Position numbers and translations under genes: made by a program
Notes under the pieces: generated by a model
Database searches by the model: none
The model's input: only the letters and a program-made list of their open reading frames with translations
Told to the model about the DNA's origin: nothing
In this document: positions 1-9,531 of the stretch, one piece after another
Numbering within the stretch: the first letter of the stretch is position 1
Layout of the letters: each line of letters opens with the position of its first letter
Assembly (NCBI GenBank): GCA_032622095.1
Contig: CP136069.1
Location: 127,367,450-127,431,449 of the forward strand
Source: Siphonodentalium dalli
Lineage: Eukaryota > Mollusca > Scaphopoda > Gadilida > Siphonodentaliidae
Direction: 5' to 3'
DNA: 64,000 nt

Positions 1-327
1 TGTTTTTACGCCGTTTTGCGCTAATATATTTCAGTTCGGTGCTCACAAATCGATTCGATATAGCGCAAATAATAAATTGCCAGTCATATAATTTGCACGG
101 TTAGAATCTGTGGCGCTTCATCTTTCCAATGATGCATCACACGCCTGTGTACGTTTAACGTGTCTACCTTAATTATCGGGAAGAACGCAGGACCATGCTT
201 CGCTCATCGAAAATCATTGCGTAAATATATTACGCCATCAACATATCGTGACGTGATCGCGTTAACTCTTATCCGGCCGATGTCGCGTTAACTCATCAAA
301 GGTCGAGGTATCCGCAAATGACATTGG

Positions 328-654
328 GCTATATATCTCGGTAACGGGTGGAGCTATCGACTTGAAATTTGGTATGTGAATGTATCTTGCCCCGGATACG
401 AATTTTATCGGGTCGCCGAGCCCGTGTGACGCCAGCTTCGCGCATGCGCAGACGAGATATCGGAAACGGGTGGAGCTATCGAATTGAAATTTGGTATGTG
501 AATGTATCTTGTCCCGGATACGAATTTTATCGGGTCGCCGAGCCCGTGTGACGCCAGCTTCGCGCATGCGCAGACCAGATCTCGGAAACGGGTGCAGCAA
601 TCGACTTGAAATTTGGTTTTTGAATAGCCCGGACGAAGTCGGGTCACCTTCTAG
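328..654 (+). mobile_element. Non-autonomous Helitron fragment, 3' end
   Basis: About 2.5 copies of the 122-bp core repeat (key parts CGGAAACGGGTGGAGCTATC and CGCATGCGCAGAC) are followed by a short hairpin (CCCGGAC...GTCGGG) and CTAG at 651-654, with T as the next base. A hairpin a few bases before a terminal CTRR, inserted before T, is the known Helitron 3' signature. The 5' end typical of the other copies (TCTCATATAT plus a GTCT microsatellite) is missing, so this copy is truncated. Confidence 0.6.
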
Positions 655-874
655 TATATATATATATCAAATAATCATTGTTCGATTATTGACTCAAAAC
701 CGCTCTGTATATATGCCTCGATCCATATGCGACTTGTAATCCAGCGCGTGATTTTCCATGCAATATTAGTCGATATGAGTATATCTTAGTTTAGTGATAC
801 TACCACGGTTTAAAAATTTGCAAACGGACACAAACATAATATATGAGGAACTCACACAAAACATTTTGTCTGTT

Positions 875-1118
875 ACGAGCATATGCTAGTTTATTTTTAA
901 AACAAGTTCATACCTTATTTGTTCAGAAATACTCAGTAGTTTTCTGTAACATTCTAACCAAAGTTGCCAGTCGGAGGTTCGTGGAATACACAAGTTCATA
1001 CATATCGGAGAATCCTTTGAGTGACAACTTTGGTCAGAATGTTAGAGCAAACAACTGTGAGTTTGGACACAAATGAGGTATCCGATTGTTTAAAAAAAAT
1101 AGTATAGCATATGCTCGT
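875..1118. repeat. MITE-like inverted repeat
   Basis: ACGAGCATATGCTAGT at 875 recurs inverted as AGTATAGCATATGCTCGT near 1101-1118. A second inner pair (ATTCTAACCAAAGTTG and CAACTTTGGTCAGAATG) lies at about 951 and 1023. The whole 244-bp segment could fold into an interrupted hairpin. No target duplication is evident and no gene is inside, so the assignment to a MITE is tentative. Confidence 0.45.
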
Positions 1119-1914
1119 TGCTGCCAACACTATATAATATATCAGTATCATAGTTTATTACCATCTTTGTCGTTTCTACGCGACCACCTCGGCCATTTTG
1201 AGTGAGTGATGCTCATCGACTCGAAACCAAGTGATTCCCAGGCTGTATTGGCTAATACGCCTGTTTTTTACGGTTATATTTTGTGAATACACGCGTGTAT
1301 ATATCATAAATGTGCTGCCGGCACCTGTTCGTTGTAGTTATCACGACCGTTAAAGATACGAGTGGCGTTGGAAGTGGGTATGCTGTTAAAATATTCACCT
1401 CCGTCAAAACCGCCACAAACAGAAAGAGTTGTAAAATATAGACAGACTTTGTTCTTATACCAATCAGAAATATGGCATAAACAGTATGTTATTGTCAAAT
1501 GTTTTTCCCTTGTTATGTAAACAACAGCAAAAAACGTTAGAGAACCTGGCTTTTGTTTAGATCCGGATATGGTAAACATAAAGAGCGTTATTTGTTACTG
1601 CTTTCCTGATATGAAAATAATAAAGACCGTTTATATCATATGTGTGTGATTAACCAATAGAATTGCGCTGTGTTATGTAAACAGAAACAAAACTTCTGTA
1701 ACACGACCATGCTCTTGTTTACGTACACCATCGCAAGTCTTGTCGGCAATATCCTATTTGCGCGCTGATTACGTTTGGCATATGAACAAAACTATATATA
1801 TTTTAATATTCCTTCTGTTGATGGCGATTTGAACAAATATGAATATTTCTACAACGAACGCCGCCCTTGCCTTAAATGAATCCTGTAACATCACTGATCT
1901 GTGTGGGTTTTCAG

Positions 1915-2050
1915 GACGAACTGCATGTTAAACAGCGCGGCATATGGGAATGAGGCAGAGTGGAACTCCCGCGTCGATATTGTGCCGGGACAAGTAAAGA
2001 GTTTGGACCAACAGTGCGTTGAGCTTGAAGGGGCGGCCTCAAATCATTGT
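1915..2050 (+). CDS. ADAMTS-like protease exon, disintegrin-like part
   Basis: A 136-base exon lies between an acceptor (GGGTTTTCAG) and a donor (TGT|GTATGT). Read with one leading base (phase 2 start, phase 0 end) it gives 45 residues beginning TNCMLNSAAYGN and containing VPGQVKSLDQQCVE and ASNHC. ADAMTS disintegrin-like domains have the pattern LPGxxYsxdxQCxxxfG...C, which this matches. It joins in frame to the exon at 21602, whose product continues the cysteine-rich domain. The product should be a secreted extracellular-matrix metalloprotease; the zinc-binding catalytic exons are not in view. The 19.5-kb intron that follows holds the Helitrons and the Polinton. The call rests on motif memory, not a search. 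Confidence 0.72.
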
Positions 2051-2641
2051 GTATGTATATATCTTTTGTATATAACTATGCTGTGTGACTATCTCATATA
2101 TGTTTTGAAGACCTCTGTTTGTCTGTCTGTCTGTCTGTCTGTATGTCTGTCTGTATGTCATTTATACAAATCTACGATTCTCGACCGATCGGGACGAAAC
2201 TTGGTACGTGTGTGTAGTTTGACCAGGCGGTCGACGTTGTCGTATTGGCAAGCCCGTGCGGCGCCCGCTTCGCGCATGCGCAGACGAGATCTCGGAAACG
2301 GGTGGAGCTATCGACTTGAAATTTGGTATGTGAATGTATCTTGCCCCGGATACGAATTTTATCGGGTCGCCGAGCCCGTGCGACACCAGCTTCGCGCATG
2401 CGCAGACGAGATCTCGGAAACGGGTGGAGCTATCGACTTGAAATTTGGTATGTGAATGTATCTTGCCCCGGATACGAATTTTATCGGGTCGCCGAGCCCG
2501 TGCGACGCCAGCTTCGCGCATGCGCAGACCAGATCTCGGAAACGGTGGAGCTATCGACTTGAAATTTGGTATGTGAATGTATCTTGCTCCGGATACGAAT
2601 TTTATTGGGTCGCCGAGCCCGTGCGACGCCAGCTTCGCGCA

Positions 2642-2647
2642 TGCGCA
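2642..2647. repeat. Target site duplication of the Polinton, left (TGCGCA)
   Basis: TGCGCA directly precedes the first base of the left TIR. The same six bases follow the right TIR at 18832-18837. Uninterrupted core repeats nearby read ...CGCATGCGCAGACGAG..., which is the sequence expected for the empty site. Confidence 0.9.
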
Positions 2648-3772
2648 AGAAGAATAGGGGGCTCGTTGGTGTCACATCTAAAAATAGAATTTGTGGGTCT
2701 AAAATTGGTTGTACTAAAATATTCCCAAAATATCAAAAACCCAAAAATTATTTTTCCAAAAAAAAAAATTCAAAACTTCCAAAATTTATTTTTTCCAAAA
2801 AATCCCAAAACTTCCAAAAAATTTCAAAACCCCAAAATTTCAAAAGAAAAAATTTCAAAACCCTCAAAATTATTTCTCTAAAAAAAAAAGTTTAAATAAA
2901 AAATTTATAACGAGTTTTCGGTTTCTGATAATCTCGATATTAAAAAATGTCGAACGTTAAATTATTTGCGTGTAATATCTTTCGTTATTTTTTTTTGTTC
3001 AAATATTTTTCATGAATTTATTAATCGATGTTTAGAAAATAGCTTTATTGGACATTGTGACCATCGATATGAATGCATACATTCCAGTGTTTATCGGACG
3101 CAGTTCATATAATTGTCATACCTGAAAATAGACACCATTACTTTTACATAAATAATAAAGAGCGTTTATTCTTTACACTCTCTCTACCCCAGATGAAGTT
3201 ATTGAGTATATGACAGGTGTGTATTATCGTGAATTATTGGAAGTATTGAGATGTACTATGTTGAATCACTAACGGTCGAAAATTGTAATGTGAAATTACA
3301 ACCCTCCAGAATGAATTGTCATATTCGCTGGAACATATTTTCAAGTAATCACACGCGACATTGGTGGTAACAATGTGTCTTTCACACCTTTGCTTTACCA
3401 AATGAATTATATTATTTCCCCGGTCACAGTTATATGCTATTCAGAAAACATATCGATTTAATGTCTGAACAAACGGGTTAGTATCAATTAAGGTTGATAA
3501 ACTGTGTCATTGTTAGCATTAACACGATAATTAGTTATCCAAAACATGCATACATATTACGTCAGGTCGTGAGACACTCAATTATAGACATTGCTTTGAT
3601 GACATTGTTATAACAACATTACGTAATAACCACTTATCACTCCATTCACACTTACGATCATATACCGAAACTCCAGGTAGCACCGATGATGTAACATTAT
3701 ATCACTGCTATTGTACCAATGATAGGTTCAGACATGTTCGATGTTTAGAAAATACATAATGTGCAGGTGTTC
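2648..3772. repeat. Left TIR of the Polinton
   Basis: About 1.12 kb, nearly identical in reverse complement to 17711-18831. The outermost 250 bp is A/T homopolymer-rich (CCAAAA and TTTTTCC tracts). It contains AATAAAGAGCGTT at 3154-3166. The match ends near GTGCAGGTGTTC. No ORF in it looks like a gene. Confidence 0.92.
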
Positions 3773-4033
3773 ACTTGAAAAGAGATTTTGTACACTCAAT
3801 CACAGACCAACGTGATAATACCAGCCCACACCCAACCCCCAACATCCATCAAACACCTTCACATCACTTACCAAAACCAATGATGTTATAAGAACTGTAG
3901 GTTTTTATAATATTATAGCTTACAGTGTCATCCTGGTAATTCATTTACAACAGCCATAACAAATGTTTACTTATGATGTATATAAGAACTGTATAGCTAC
4001 TAATAAATAGGACACAGTGAACACAAAAAAAAA
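3773..4033 (+). promoter_or_regulatory. Promoter region of the plus-strand gene block, two TATA boxes
   Basis: The 13-base word TATAAGAACTGTA occurs twice, at 3887-3899 and 3981-3993, each preceded by TGATGT. The second is part of TATATAAG (3979-3986), 48 bases before the ATPase ATG. A duplicated TATA box directly upstream of the first gene fits an RNA polymerase II-type promoter. It could be served by host TBP or by the TBP-like protein of this element; the latter is inference. Confidence 0.55.
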
Positions 4034-4699
4034 ATGGGTCCAATTAACCATAGCTCCATACCATTTGAACCTTGTTCTAGTATTTGCATCACCGGACCAA
4101 CTGGTTCTGGTAAGACGAGATGGGTCTACAGATTCCTGCAAAATCTTAATGGAATGTATTCTAGAGATCCACCTAAGAAAATAATGTACTGTTACGGTAT
4201 TTATCAAAATTTCTATGATGAAATTGAATCATCAATCGAAAATTTGGTCATGCATCAAGGATTACCTACCCAAACAGAAATCGAAGAATTTGCTGACGGT
4301 AAACATAATATGTTAATATTAGACGACTTGATGCATCGCATTATTGACCAAAAAGAGATTGAAACACTATTTACGCAGCAAACTCATCATCGCTGTCTTT
4401 CGGTGCTGTTTATTTCACAAAATGTATACGCACAAGGCAAGGCTGCGAGAACTATAGCCTTAAACACAGGATATCTAAATTTATTCAAAAATTTGAGGGA
4501 TGGATCACAAATTTCCACATTGGGTAGACAATTGTATCCCGGTAAATCTAAAGTACTCATTGATGCATACAAGGATTGTATGAAGAAACCATTTGCGTAT
4601 CTTATAATAGATATGTCCCCTCACACTGAGGATAAATACAGGCTACGAACAGACGTGTTTCCTAACCAAGACCCTATAATTTACGTACCTACTAGGTAA
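4034..4699 (+). CDS. Polinton packaging ATPase (FtsK/HerA, A32-like)
   Basis: 221 residues. The Walker A motif GPTGSGKT is at residues 21-28, Walker B MLILDD at 93-98, and a sensor-like LFISQN at 125-130. This is the layout of the DNA-packaging ATPases of Polintons, adintoviruses and poxvirus A32, which pump the genome into the capsid. Its length is usual for the family. The ATG at 4034 is preceded by an A-run and by the TATATAAG box. It is the first of nine closely packed plus-strand ORFs ending with the protease at 9469; no splice sites are needed. Confidence 0.93.
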   Translation: MGPINHSSIPFEPCSSICITGPTGSGKTRWVYRFLQNLNGMYSRDPPKKIMYCYGIYQNFYDEIESSIENLVMHQGLPTQTEIEEFADGKHNMLILDDLMHRIIDQKEIETLFTQQTHHRCLSVLFISQNVYAQGKAARTIALNTGYLNLFKNLRDGSQISTLGRQLYPGKSKVLIDAYKDCMKKPFAYLIIDMSPHTEDKYRLRTDVFPNQDPIIYVPTR

Positions 4700-4739
4700 T
4701 AAGAAGGGGACAGTATCGGAGCTGAGTCGCGACGATAAA

Positions 4740-5063
4740 ATGAGTCGATTATTACGTAATGAGTTGAATTTTGTCAGACTATTGACATCAACCCAATCAA
4801 GATCTCAACGAAACGCATTATTGACATCGATAACTAATAATCAGTTGAAAGTTCTGGTTGAAATTACGATCAATTTACTACATGATAGTTTAACAGTTAC
4901 AGTTCAACAAAAAGCTAAATTACGACGATATAAATCATTTTATATATTCTTGGGTGATAAATCTGTGAGTTTGTTGAGGAAAAGAAAAAGTGTGAATAAT
5001 CACTCAACCGCCATTGCTTTGATGTTGAACATCGTTGAACCTAAATTGAAACAGTTTTTGTGA
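4740..5063 (+). CDS. Small helical Polinton protein upstream of integrase
   Basis: 107 residues, Leu- and Lys-rich and predicted helical. It has the order seen in a small protein common in animal Polintons: an N-terminal stretch with QRNALLTSI, a central EI-x-INLL, then KAKLRRYKSF, and a hydrophobic tail ending in a Leu/Pro-rich segment (EPKLKQFL). Its function is not established to my knowledge. The ORF follows the ATPase by 40 bases, and its TGA overlaps the ATG of the next gene as TGATG. Recognition is by pattern from memory and has not been searched. Confidence 0.65.
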   Translation: MSRLLRNELNFVRLLTSTQSRSQRNALLTSITNNQLKVLVEITINLLHDSLTVTVQQKAKLRRYKSFYIFLGDKSVSLLRKRKSVNNHSTAIALMLNIVEPKLKQFL

Positions 5064-5431
5064 TGGAGTCTGTGAAGAAAACTGTTTTGATCCCGTATGA
5101 AAGATATATGAGGTACACTGAAAAAAGTGAACACAAAAAAGTTTCATCGGAGTCTAACATTGAACACAGCAACATCTCGGCAAACAATAGTAGCCATTCC
5201 GATGAAATGGATAAAGAAAGGGACCCGATGAATAATCAGATTGTTAATACAGTTCAAACGACTGAACCTCAGGATGCAATCCAAAAATCAGAAGTTAACA
5301 CATCGAAAAAGACACATACCAAGCAAAGAAAAAAGAAAATAAGAGGGGTTAAGCGTGAAATATCTAGACCTCCGGGTATAATCGCCGGTAAACTGACCAA
5401 GATAAAGAACAAACGCTGGATATCACTGTGA
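5063..5431 (+). CDS. Small charged Polinton protein
   Basis: 122 residues from the ATG at 5063; a GTG three bases upstream is in frame but less likely. The N-terminus contains TVLIPYERYMRY, the middle is polar and low-complexity (Asn, Ser, Glu), and the C-terminus is basic (KQRKKKIRGVKRE) followed by SRPPGI and a KNKRWISL ending. Proteins with a similar N-terminal VLIPxERY and C-terminal PPGI...W ends sit before integrase in other animal Polintons, as I recall. The basic segment could bind DNA or be a nuclear localisation signal. The role is unknown. Confidence 0.6.
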   Translation: MESVKKTVLIPYERYMRYTEKSEHKKVSSESNIEHSNISANNSSHSDEMDKERDPMNNQIVNTVQTTEPQDAIQKSEVNTSKKTHTKQRKKKIRGVKREISRPPGIIAGKLTKIKNKRWISL

Positions 5432-5436
5432 ACAAT

Positions 5437-6546
5437 ATGGCCGATTGGAAAGATTATTTGAGTTCAATTTATTTTAATCCGGGTCACCCCGCATCGTACT
5501 CAGGAGCTACAAAGTTGCATCAGACTGTAAAATCTGAAAATAAGCACAACATTTCCAAGCGCGAGATTGTGGCGTGGCTACAAAATCATGAAAGTTATTC
5601 CCTGACAAAAAGTGTTAGACGAAAATTCCCGAGGTCTCGTGTTATTGTAAACGCTTCTGACAGTCAATGGGATGGAGACCTCATGGATATGAATGATGTT
5701 TCCAAAGACAACGACAATTACACCTACGTGTTAGTAATGATTGACATTTTTTCTAGGAAGTTATGGTGTGAAGCTATAAAGAGGAAAACTGCAATTAATG
5801 TGATCAATGCTATGAAACATATATTTGAAGGTGGAAGAACCCCGCGCATCCTCCGAACGGATCGCGGTTCGGAGTTCACAAACAAACGGGTCAAAAGTTA
5901 CCTTAAGGGTCTTCATATATCTCAAATTTTTACGCAAAACGAAATGAAAGCCAATTATTCGGAACGGGTCATAAAAACTATAAAGCAGAAGATTTCACGT
6001 TATATGATAAAGCATAATAATGCTAGATATATCGACATTCTACAAGATATTGTGAAAAGTTATAACCATACAATACATCGTTCGTTAGGCACCACCCCTG
6101 ACTCCATAACTGTTGAGAATGAAGATGAGTCTCGTCTCGATCAGTGGTTAATAAGACAGAAGGGAGGTGTTAAAAGTAAATTGAAGAAAAAGTTCAAATA
6201 CAATGTAAATGATATCGTTAGAATATCACACACCAAAGCAGTTTTTGACCGAGAATATTCTCAGAAATGGACTGGAGAGTTGTTCAAAGTGACTAAGAGG
6301 TTTTACAGGCAGAACATACCCTTGTATATATTGACAGATTTCTTGGATGAAAACATTGAGGGTGCTTTCTACGAGTCAGAACTTCAAGGGGTGCGCGTTG
6401 ATGACGAATCAGTTTACAGAATAGATAAAATTGTCAAAAAGAGGACACGAAAGGGTCAAACTGAAGTCCTGGTGCACTGGCATTCATGGCCTGACAAATT
6501 TAATTCATGGATTTTAGAGTCTGATGTCGACAGATATCAAAATTAA
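5437..6546 (+). CDS. Polinton retroviral-type integrase with chromodomain
   Basis: 369 residues from the ATG at 5437, six bases after the stop of the previous gene. The rve catalytic core has the DDE residues D81 (in WDGDLMDM), D142 (in RTDRGSEF) and E176 (in ANYSERVIKT), with a 34-residue D-E spacing. A C-terminal chromodomain (about residues 325-363) contains VLVHWHSWPDKFNSWI. It should catalyse joining of the AG-ended element to host DNA with 6-bp staggered cuts, as the TGCGCA duplication shows. The chromodomain may direct it to modified histones (family knowledge). The full length and intact triad suggest a functional gene. Confidence 0.95.
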   Translation: MADWKDYLSSIYFNPGHPASYSGATKLHQTVKSENKHNISKREIVAWLQNHESYSLTKSVRRKFPRSRVIVNASDSQWDGDLMDMNDVSKDNDNYTYVLVMIDIFSRKLWCEAIKRKTAINVINAMKHIFEGGRTPRILRTDRGSEFTNKRVKSYLKGLHISQIFTQNEMKANYSERVIKTIKQKISRYMIKHNNARYIDILQDIVKSYNHTIHRSLGTTPDSITVENEDESRLDQWLIRQKGGVKSKLKKKFKYNVNDIVRISHTKAVFDREYSQKWTGELFKVTKRFYRQNIPLYILTDFLDENIEGAFYESELQGVRVDDESVYRIDKIVKKRTRKGQTEVLVHWHSWPDKFNSWILESDVDRYQN

Positions 6547-7024
6547 TAAGAGCAAGCTATCCGAGGGGGAAACCATTACAATCATGAATAATAGAACAGA
6601 TACCTTGACGAATATGTTTCAAACAGAACGAGGTCGTCTACATATGAATCTCCTTAAATGGATAGGAATTACTATTATGGTAATAACTCTGTCACTACCG
6701 GTTATATTAGTTCCAAAGAAGATACCACGTCAGACGGGGGACTATGAATTACGTCATACGAATGAGTCACGCCCCCATGATTACGAACAACACCCCTGTG
6801 GGTTCGTGAAAAAGTGGACAATACGATCAAACATTACTGTTACATTATGTAATAATCAAGGGCGCATTTATACACGCATTAGGCGAGTTGTGAATAACAC
6901 TCCCGCGATTATAAGTATTCCGTATAACCAGTGGTCTGCCTTCAAGTATATATTCAGTGATGTTGATAAAACTATAAGAGAAGAGATGAACATTGATTCT
7001 CATTTGAAACAAAATAGAAACTAG
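6524..7024 (+). CDS. Membrane protein of unknown function
   Basis: 166 residues if the ATG at 6524 is used, which overlaps the integrase end by 23 bases. An in-frame ATG at 6584 would avoid the overlap. One clear hydrophobic segment (about residues 42-63, WIGITIMVITLSLPVILV) is followed by KK and a 100-residue polar domain with two Cys (HPCGFV and VTLCNN). This suggests a type II single-pass protein with the C-terminal domain outside the cytosol. I do not recognise the family. Its position between integrase and minor capsid makes a virion or egress role conceivable, but that is inference. Confidence 0.6.
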   Translation: MSTDIKINKSKLSEGETITIMNNRTDTLTNMFQTERGRLHMNLLKWIGITIMVITLSLPVILVPKKIPRQTGDYELRHTNESRPHDYEQHPCGFVKKWTIRSNITVTLCNNQGRIYTRIRRVVNNTPAIISIPYNQWSAFKYIFSDVDKTIREEMNIDSHLKQNRN

Positions 7025-7028
7025 TCAT

Positions 7029-7466
7029 ATGGATAATTATTATCTGTACCTGACTAGCGACGATTCCATAGATAAATATCCAGATAATCGTCCTCTCGAC
7101 TTCACAATAGAGTTACCTGGTGTATTAATATTGGAAGGAGCGTGGTTATGTTGTTTGAAAGACATAAACATAACTGACCATATAGACACGGATTTATTAT
7201 ATATTTGTTCGGACATATGTGGAGAATCAATAGCCTGCGACACATCATCCCCCATCCTCCGGGTTATAAAGAGAGACACACGGGATACGGGTCATTGGCG
7301 GAGTTTTGAGGACTCATTCTACATAAACGTAAGACAGGATAAACTTCAGCGTCTCAGGATTTTTATAAGAGGCGATAAACTTTCTAAAATAAATGCAGAA
7401 AAAAGAGTGACCTGTACACTACATCTGAAGAAACATGTCGATCACGTATATTCCAACCGATATTGA
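7029..7466 (+). CDS. Polinton minor capsid (penton-like) protein
   Basis: 145 residues. The N-terminus reads YYLYLTSDDSIDKYPDNRP, followed by a beta-rich stretch with ELPGVLILEGAWLCCL. Polinton and adintovirus penton homologues begin with a similar F/Y-L-TLPS...YPDN...L...L-G-WEV pattern, a single jelly roll that forms the capsid vertices. The length is at the short end of the family. It starts four bases after the previous stop, and its last 32 bases overlap the next ORF. Assignment rests on the N-terminal pattern and the gene order next to the major capsid gene. Confidence 0.7.
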   Translation: MDNYYLYLTSDDSIDKYPDNRPLDFTIELPGVLILEGAWLCCLKDINITDHIDTDLLYICSDICGESIACDTSSPILRVIKRDTRDTGHWRSFEDSFYINVRQDKLQRLRIFIRGDKLSKINAEKRVTCTLHLKKHVDHVYSNRY

Positions 7467-7764
7467 AAAGTGGAGAAAACATTTCAGGGACATGATTAAT
7501 GGGAAGTTAACGCCAGATAATGAGGGTCGCTACTTTATTGACAAAACTCAAAATAGCGATAGTGAAGAAGAAGACGTTCTAAAACCGCATATTAACGTAG
7601 TGACACCCATAGCGCAAGCGATTGAAATGGCCAAAGCCGAAGTTGCAGAAAATAAGTTGACACAAGCACGTAAGGCGTCCAAAAAACACAATAAGAGGGT
7701 GTTACCTAACGATTTGGCTCATAACCCTAAGAAAGTGAAAACCCCCTTTTTCGATAAACCATGA
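7435..7764 (+). CDS. Small basic protein, possible virion core component
   Basis: 109 residues starting MSITYIPTDIEKWRKHF. An acidic centre (DSEEEDV) is followed by a helix (AQAIEMAKAEVAE) and a basic tail (ARKASKKHNKRVLPN, NPKKVKTPF). Similar small proteins between the penton and major capsid genes of Polintons have been compared with adenovirus core or cement proteins. That comparison is from memory, and I cannot confirm it here. It overlaps the minor capsid gene by 32 bases, and its stop overlaps the capsid start as ATGA. Confidence 0.55.
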   Translation: MSITYIPTDIEKWRKHFRDMINGKLTPDNEGRYFIDKTQNSDSEEEDVLKPHINVVTPIAQAIEMAKAEVAENKLTQARKASKKHNKRVLPNDLAHNPKKVKTPFFDKP

Positions 7765-9023
7765 ATGAATACAGAGAGTACCATACCTCTAAATTGGCAT
7801 TATTTGAATCGCCCGCGGTTGACAGCGGAATACAAGCGACAGAATGGATAAACTACAGACCCGTGAATCAGCTGACAGACACTGCAGCTTTAGAGTTCAA
7901 TATTCCCGCCATGGCCACAACCTACATGGACCTCAAACGGACATTGCTACTTCTCAAACTCAAAATAACCAAGCAAGATGGTTCGGCTCTAACCGTTAAT
8001 GACGATGTGGGTCTGATAAATGCACCCCTACATTCAATATTTTCGCAGGTCGATTTGAATATACAGCAAGTTCCCGTGAGTCAAGTCGGGCCGAATTATC
8101 CATACAAAGCATATTTCGATGTACTCTTAGAAACTGAACGTAAGGAACAGCTACATGGACAAGCGTTCGAAAAGGACACGGCAGGTGGTATGGACCTGGC
8201 AGATTCGAAAAGCGGGAACTCTGGCCTGTATTACAGGTCCAAAACAACCCGTACTAGTCAAATAATGGATATTATGGGATCAATTCAGCTTGACTTCTTC
8301 CAACAGGACAAATTACTACTAAATGGTCTCCCGCTCACGTTAAAATTCTGGCAGACGAGAGATGTTTTTAGACTGATGTATGCGGGAACCACTGAGACAT
8401 ACAAGTTGAAAATACAGGAAGCTAATTTGAGACTAGCCACTGTGAAAGTTACCCCCGGTGTATTACTCAGTCATACTGAGTCACTCAAGAAAAAGAACGC
8501 GTGTTATCCTTTTTCAAAATCTATCATAAAGACGTATACAGTGTCAAAAGGTGCATTCAGTTTGGGAGAAGATAATCTATTTCAAGGAAACGTACCCAGT
8601 AGCTGTATTATTGGCTTAGTATCATCAAAGGCTGAAAGCGGTTCACGCGATAAGAACCCGTTCAACTTTGCGACTTTTGGATGCAACTTCGTCGGATTTT
8701 ACGTCAACGGGCAGTCTATGCCCGCCCAAGCACTCCAACCGAACTTTACCAGTAAGGAATATGTAGAAGCTTACAATACGATAATAAAAGATGCGAAACG
8801 AAAAGCCGTTCATATTACTTATGAGGATTATGCGAAAGGTTATTGCATATATCGGATAAACCCGCAAGGAATTAATCACGACAGGGTCATACCGCACAAA
8901 GGTCACACACGCCTCGAGATTAAATTCTCATCGGCTTTGAAAGACAATTGTACTGTAATCGTTTACGCAAAATTTCCTGCCTTTCTCAAAGTTGACGAGA
9001 GTCGTAAAGTTTGCATTGAATAA
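7761..9023 (+). CDS. Polinton major capsid protein (double jelly roll)
   Basis: 420 residues, beta-rich. The N-terminal part has IQATEWINYRPVNQL, then LINAPLHSIFSQVDLNIQQ, YPYKAYFDVLLET, a KDTAGGMD motif and FFQQDKLLLNG. These match the animal proteins often labelled uncharacterized protein F54H12.2-like, which are the Polinton hexon-like capsid proteins. It would form the icosahedral shell with the minor capsid protein, processed or matured by the protease downstream. The ATG overlaps the previous stop (ATGA) and the TAA overlaps the protease start (TAATG). Full-length and intact. Confidence 0.88.
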   Translation: MNEYREYHTSKLALFESPAVDSGIQATEWINYRPVNQLTDTAALEFNIPAMATTYMDLKRTLLLLKLKITKQDGSALTVNDDVGLINAPLHSIFSQVDLNIQQVPVSQVGPNYPYKAYFDVLLETERKEQLHGQAFEKDTAGGMDLADSKSGNSGLYYRSKTTRTSQIMDIMGSIQLDFFQQDKLLLNGLPLTLKFWQTRDVFRLMYAGTTETYKLKIQEANLRLATVKVTPGVLLSHTESLKKKNACYPFSKSIIKTYTVSKGAFSLGEDNLFQGNVPSSCIIGLVSSKAESGSRDKNPFNFATFGCNFVGFYVNGQSMPAQALQPNFTSKEYVEAYNTIIKDAKRKAVHITYEDYAKGYCIYRINPQGINHDRVIPHKGHTRLEIKFSSALKDNCTVIVYAKFPAFLKVDESRKVCIE

Positions 9024-9469
9024 TGAATACACGCGGACTCATGAGGGCGATAAATAGTTTCACAAACCATAATGAGATAGATGTTTGTCCCATAGACAAA
9101 TTACCTCTTTATATCCAATATCCCCGGATGTATATAGTTAACACAGACGAGAGTAGCCAACCTGGACGCCACTGGATATTGATGACATTCCAGGAACATA
9201 ACGCATCAGAGTTCTTCGACCCTATGGGATTAAAACCCGAGTGTTACAACGGACGATTTAAACACGTGTTGTTATTGAATGGACCCCGTTACGAGTGCAA
9301 TGCTTACAGATTACAGGGTTCTAATATATGCGGTCCCTATTGCATATACTTTGCATTCTATAAACTGTGCGGATACAGTCTAGAAAATATAATGAGACGT
9401 TTCAGTGCCAATAATTATATGTATAATGATTTAATTATTAAGGATTTTATGTTGAAATATATTCTGTAA
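9023..9469 (+). CDS. Polinton adenain-like cysteine protease
   Basis: 148 residues. The catalytic set of C5-type proteases is visible: H50 in GRHWILMTF, D66 in FFDPMGLKP, Q98 in RLQGSN and C103 in NICGPYC. Adenovirus protease matures capsid proteins; Polinton homologues are thought to do the same. It is about 50 residues shorter than adenain, as is usual for Polinton forms. It is the last gene of the plus-strand block, and the first clear polyadenylation signal follows at 9526. Confidence 0.92.
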   Translation: MNTRGLMRAINSFTNHNEIDVCPIDKLPLYIQYPRMYIVNTDESSQPGRHWILMTFQEHNASEFFDPMGLKPECYNGRFKHVLLLNGPRYECNAYRLQGSNICGPYCIYFAFYKLCGYSLENIMRRFSANNYMYNDLIIKDFMLKYIL

Positions 9470-9525
9470 ACGATCTTCATTAGCGACAACGAGAGAAACA
9501 CTCTTTAAATTATATTATGTATATA

Positions 9526-9531
9526 AATAAA
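9526..9531 (+). terminator. Polyadenylation signal AATAAA of the plus-strand block
   Basis: AATAAA occurs 57 bases after the protease stop. Within the nine-gene block I noticed only one other AATAAA, near 7388, so this is a candidate common 3' end for a long transcript. A (TA)n tract and a GGTGGGGTGGGGGG run follow at 9590-9640. Confidence 0.5.

Larger units (their letters stand above)
1..1914. other. Intron-like non-coding DNA left of the first visible exon
   Basis: I see no coding exon here. The stretch holds a Helitron fragment (328-654), an imperfect inverted repeat (875-1118) and AT-rich sequence. It contains one near copy of the dispersed word (ATAAAGAGCGTT at about 1579-1590) and a degenerate one at about 1616-1628 (AATAAAGACCGTT). 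The acceptor of the first host exon, a pyrimidine-poor stretch ending in TTTTCAG, closes it at 1914. The metalloprotease catalytic exons expected upstream in an ADAMTS gene are not visible and probably lie outside the window. Confidence 0.6.
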
